A DNA stretch of 60,000 nucleotides from Cristatella mucedo. Taxonomy: Eukaryota > Bryozoa > Phylactolaemata > Cristatellidae. Shown here piece after piece: positions 56,165-60,000 of this stretch (positions within the stretch are counted from its first letter, which is position 1; every line of letters begins with the position of its first letter). Below the pieces are notes generated by a model, which had not been told where the DNA came from, ran no database searches, and saw only the letters and a list, made by a program, of their open reading frames with translations. The stretch is taken from the NCBI GenBank assembly GCA_009760855.2, contig WPIO01000026.1, positions 436,001 through 496,000 on the forward strand, given 5' to 3'. Both the position numbers and the translations under genes were made by a program.

Positions 56165-56350
56165 CAGCGGTTTTCAACCTATGGGTCGTAACTCCTTTGG
56201 GGGTCGAACGAACCTTTCACGGGGGTCGCCTAAGACTATCGGAAAACACGCATTTCCAAATTTCGCACACGGTAATTTTATGATTGGGGGTCGCCACAAC
56301 ATGAGGACTGCATTAAGGGTTCGCGGCATTAGGAAGACTGAGAACCACTG
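56165..56350. mobile_element. SPIN-like hAT MITE (186 bp) with target duplication
   Basis: The left end CAGCGGTTTTCAACCTATGG and the right end (reverse complement CAGTGGTTCTCAGTCTTCC) are inverted repeats. Internal phrases TTTGGGGGTCGAACGA, GGGGGTCGCCTAAGACTATC, GGAAAACAC, GGGGGTCGCCACAACATGAG and TTCGCGGCATTAGGAAG match what I know of the non-autonomous SPIN (Space Invader) hAT family. The flanks CTCTTACT (56157-56164) and CTCTAACT (56351-56358) are an 8-bp target duplication with one mismatch, as expected for hAT. It has no coding capacity, so a trans-acting transposase is needed. Confidence 0.9.
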
Positions 56351-58017
56351 CTCTAACTGAATATAAGGCAGACGGAACGTAATTTGCAAATTGCATAACC
56401 ACTGATCACAACAAGTCGCAATCCCTTGGGAAATCGCTTACCGAGAAGCTTGTCTCTTCCTTGCTTCGAGTGAGCTAAGCAAACTCTGTTGATGAGATCA
56501 TTTCAGGTAACTTGTAAACTAGGGTTCAAGCCGAAGTTGTTCCCATGACTTCAGCCAAGGGAAGTGCTAGTGTCGTGAATATTACGAAGCCAAGAGTTTA
56601 GCAGAGGCATCAAAGCCCAGCTTAATGCTGCCACAGCTGTCGATGAAGATGGTGGAGAAAAACAGAGAAAACAAGTAATTTTAGGAAGCCGAAAGTATGG
56701 TTGTATTTATTTTCCCGGCTGAGAATTGCCTTAATTTTACGGAGGAGGCAGTAAAACGGTGGCGTACTAGATCGGTCAGATTATGACAGCACCATTGATC
56801 GCTGGCGGTTCCTGAACGATAATAATTAGGTACTGGATACACCACAATCTATAGCTTAGTTCATTTAAAAGCCACAGAGTAATATTAATGGGTCGTAATA
56901 CGATTAACCAAAAATTAATTTTCTTTTGGACTCTAGTTTCCGAAGTGAGGAGAGGATCCCACGCGACAAAGGCAGAGGCATAAACGGGAAAATCTTCGGA
57001 TGCCGATTAATCATCGCTCCGGATTCTCTTTTATATCTAAGATCTAAGTCGTGGGTTATATCACATGTGGTTGGTTGCGGAGGTACAGACTGATTATATG
57101 CAGCAAAATCATATAAACTCGTGACTCGCATGGAACGCTTTACTCAGGCGACCACCTAATTTATAAAGCAAGATTAAAAACTGTCATTGCGTATCAATAG
57201 AACACGGATCTACAGTTAAGAGAGCTCCTCTTGCAAGCGTGTCTTTTCCATAATAATGAAGGTCCATGTTGAATTGGCTCATCCCATTGGGACTACTAAT
57301 ACGTAAAAAAACACAACCTCAGTGAAGCCAATATATGTTTAAATCAGCGGAAACAAGAAGGCGGCAACCTTGGCAAAGGCAAGTAAGTTTTAATATATAA
57401 AGCGAAAGCTGAAGTGCAGTCATTGTAGCTCAGTTTGTAGGCGACAGACCAGGCAAACTGGATGATTTAGGGATAATTCTCTACTCCAGGTGAAACCTCA
57501 TACTCTCAGTCCCAAGGCAGACGTACTTCGCGCGGCCAATCTTTAGTTTCGCATATAAAGCCCAGCGATGAAACGCAGAGCGCGATAAGCCTGAACCTAT
57601 GAAACAAGGAACACGTTGTATAGTGTTATGCTTTCGTTTGTCACTGGTTTGTTCAAGGCCAAGTTTGGACTTCTACAGCTCATGGAAGCTATTTGGAGCG
57701 GCACTACCAGACTTTCAACGCTTTATTGAAAACAGCTGTGCAGCCAGCCAATCGTATGAGAATTCTGATAATTACAGTAGGGAATCTTGCTATCCTATCT
57801 TGGTTAGCTAAATAAGATAGTTTATTTTGGCTGGAGTTTAATCTTACCAGTTTCAAAAAACCAGTGGAAGAAATACAATGTTTGTCCCATGTAATTTCAT
57901 TAAACAGTCAAAAAACTCTGTTTCATCGTATTACAGCAGCGAATTTACTACAGATCACTGATATATTAAGTTTCGGCAATTTATTTTCCTAGTCTTTAAT
58001 GCATTGGCTAGATCTTC
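56351..58017. other. unassigned, AT-rich sequence
   Basis: No supported gene or repeat. A tRNA-like phrase near 57425 was considered and rejected. Confidence 0.4.
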
Positions 58018-58800
58018 ATTCAATCAATTCTGCCTAATTTCAGCTACATAACATTGCTAAAATTTGGGCTTGTTTAGATAAGGATACCACGTCCAAGTTG
58101 GTCCGTGCATCTGTGACATCCCATCTTGTCTTCTGCAACTCACTGCTTTCTGGCCTACCGGCATGTGCAATCAAGCGATTACAGCTGGTGCACAACTCTG
58201 CAGCTAGGCTTGTCTGTCGTGAACGTCGCAGTTTCCACAGCACACCACTTCTCGCCGACCTGCAGTGGCTCCCAGTCAAGTAACGGAACGACTTCAAGGT
58301 TGTGTCACTCACTTTTAGATCACTTCATTCTTTGGCTCCAGCCTATCTCTCAGATATACTCCCCCATCAAACCAAGCATCGTACCACCTGCTTTTCGGAA
58401 TCCAACAGTTTACCAATACCTCGTGCAAACCTCAAATCCTTTGGAGACCGTGCATTTAGTTGGCATGCTCCCAAAGCCTGGAACTCACTCCCGTCTTGCG
58501 TCAGAACATCCCCCGACTTGACCACATTTAAAAAGAACTTAAAGACACCTATTTAGGACAGCATTTAGTGGGTCCCTGTGATTTGTCCTTCATGTGGTTA
58601 TGCTTGCTGACACTGTGCATGCTGCCACTAACCAAACATGCATGCTAACCCTGTGCATGTCACCCCTAACCATGCTATTTATGTTGTTTATCAAGCATGA
58701 TATTACTCACCATTCGATCGCATTTTCCTTTGCAGCAAATGTAAAGCGCCTAGAAAGAGATTGAGTTCTCTAAGAGCGCTTTATCAAGTGCATTATTCCT
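58018..58800 (+). mobile_element. LINE1 3' fragment
   Basis: It starts at the SAYFQLHNIAKI equivalent, with blocks SKLVRASVTSHLVFCNSLLS, LPACAIKRLQLVHNSAARLV, LLADLQWLPVK (then a stop), LTFRSLHSLAPAYLSDILPH and APKAWNSLPSC. Then come the 3' UTR, a hairpin (AAAGCGCCTAGAAAGAGAT) and a short (ATT)-like tail near 58795. 5' truncated; a stop replaces Gln at the VKQR site. Confidence 0.92.
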
Positions 58801-59283
58801 ATTGTTAATATTACCGAGCGAGCCGATCACTCCCTTCTGTGGCATGGTTGAATTCGGTGGCGAAAGAAACAGCTCCACTTTTTAAAGTAGACAGAAACCG
58901 CCTTTGTAAGGGAGAAACAAAACCTCTTTCTCAAACATTGCTTTTAAGATTTGAAGAGACTCAGCTTGAACGTATTTTGAAAACTGGATGGATTACTAAA
59001 CTTTTGTTTAAAAAGATGCGGCCACTTACTCAATTAAATAAGTTGCCAAATACAGCTACTCAGCTTCTACATCTGCTACCAGATCGCACCGGGCTCGTGA
59101 CGGGCTGAATACTCAATTGATATCCGGGCCTAGTGTTGATAGTCGATGCATGTCGTTGGCTGTAAATCCTGCAGGCAACGAAAATAAGAACGGACGGTCG
59201 ATTAACTCCTTGGTAGGCTTAAATTTCTCCGGATTAAAGAGACATTTGTCTGAAAAGGCTAGTAATTCTAACTGGGAGCTGTA
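58801..59283 (+). other. two adjoining open frames of unknown identity
   Basis: Frame 58839-59108 (89 codons; contains RFEETQLERILKTGW) is followed almost at once by an open stretch to 59283 (contains LVGLNFSGLKRHLSEKASN). Composition is protein-like and they may be pieces of one decayed coding region, but I recognise no family. Confidence 0.25.
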
Positions 59284-60000
59284 GGTTTGCGCCATGCGGC
59301 TTTGGAAATAATAACAAGTTGCTATTATTGCATTCATAGAGCAATTTACCTCGCTAAGTGCGATTTTCCATTTGATTTGCCCTCGCGAGGGAGACGGCGC
59401 GAAGTCGCGCTGTATCACTGTATCAGCGGTCAACTGATCGCACCATTCTCCGCTGGCCGCACGGCCAGATGGTCGAACTCTTTGGCTCAGTCTGCGAAAG
59501 AGAGTGACTCGATGGGTGCGTGCGGGGCATGCTGCACGAACCGGTGAACGAGGCCAGTCGATAAAAGAATGGGAATGCCCTTCTCTTGGCTGTGCTGATG
59601 GCCATATGATAATGATGCCAAAAACAGCGGGTGAAGGTGGCAGGAAAGCGAAGCTGCGAGCGCCGCTGTCGGAGTTTCCCTATCGGAACGATAGCAGGAG
59701 TCAGAAAGGCAAGCGTTATCTGCCATCGAGAGCCAGGCGATCTACTGGCCAAAATTTGCCGTCAGCCTAGCTGGGAAAACCTAACCGGATGCACGCAAGC
59801 CTGCCCGGGCGTCTGACAGCGTGACCTAACAGCGAGCGTCCGCCACCACCATGCCGAGCGCACTCGCGATCAGACGCCACCCCTGTCGCCGCTGCCACCG
59901 CGGAGCCGCGGCTCGCTCAGCGCTCGCCTATGTATGAAACCCTCGTCAGCGAGCTGCCGGTGAGAGCGGCTCCGGCTCAGCGCTGAGATCTGACATTTCC
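59284..60000. other. CpG-rich right edge
   Basis: From about 59380 the sequence becomes GC- and CpG-rich, especially 59500-59960. A CCACCACCATGCC context at about 59843 starts only a 26-codon frame, and a donor-like CCGGTGAGAG occurs at about 59955. This could be the 5' region of a host gene extending beyond the window; no exon can be defined. Confidence 0.3.

Noticed and set aside
55811-56360. Coding frames overlapping the SPIN-like MITE
   Set aside because: Three overlapping frames run in and out of the MITE; the MITE explains the right part and nothing supports coding in the rest.
57420-57520. Possible tRNA or SINE head (TAGCTCAGTTTGTAGG)
   Set aside because: A good A-box-like phrase, but no acceptable B box at the right distance and no SINE tail follow.

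Overview
The window looks like non-coding DNA from an invertebrate animal genome, dense in transposable elements and microsatellites. The evidence is decayed non-LTR retrotransposons of the L2/CR1 type, tRNA-derived SINEs with internal pol III boxes, hAT-type MITEs with 8-bp target duplications, and long (GA)n, (CA)n and (TA)n arrays. There is no bacterial-style gene packing, and I found no convincing intact host protein gene, tRNA or rRNA gene. The species cannot be fixed from the sequence. A SPIN-like hAT MITE near the right end fits an invertebrate known to have received that family (pond snails and triatomine bugs are the published invertebrate cases I recall), but this is not proof.

Main repeat families, named here for this window only. 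LINE1 is an L2-type retrotransposon with about 10 copies, all 5' truncated; its 3' end is a GCGCCT..AGAGATTAAGTTCTCT..GGGCGCT hairpin followed by (ATT)n. LINE2 is a second L2/CR1-type family with a different 3' end, ACGGAGATACATTACATT. It has six copies, one of about 3.3 kb spanning endonuclease and RT. There are also older L2-like fragments. SINE-A is tRNA-derived and carries the same 3' hairpin as LINE1; it has subfamilies A1 and A2. SINE-B is tRNA-derived with a perfect B box and a 3' end near GAGGCCATTAAATCAGCT; all copies here lie on the minus strand.

Layout. 0-10 kb: CA array, SINEs, three degenerate LINEs (two with nested SINEs) and a 40-bp perfect palindrome at 5826-5865. 10-16 kb: LINE1 copies and GA/CT arrays. 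18.4-20.6 kb: an unclassified repeat (R) divergent from a pseudogene of a repetitive invertebrate protein family that I recognise but cannot name. 21-25.4 kb: four LINE copies in both orientations. 26-30 kb: GT and TA arrays, SINE-B copies, a LINE2 end and a minisatellite. 30-33 kb: mostly unassigned. 33-36.3 kb: the long LINE2. 37-42.2 kb: LINE1 and LINE2 ends, SINEs, and a 178-bp MITE with a perfect 8-bp duplication. 42.2-43.3 kb: a second copy of the pseudogene plus R arrangement, with a SINE inside R. 44-45 kb: a CpG-rich patch. 45-51 kb: SINEs and three head-to-tail LINE1 copies. 51-58 kb: mostly unassigned, with a LINE2 end and the SPIN-like MITE. 58-60 kb: LINE1, then CpG-rich DNA that could be the edge of a host gene.

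The elements relate to each other through mobility rather than through a pathway. SINE-A probably borrows the LINE1 reverse transcriptase through the shared 3' hairpin. LINE1 tails have seeded GA microsatellites. The most interesting possible new element is the R plus pseudogene unit, seen twice with the same divergent arrangement.
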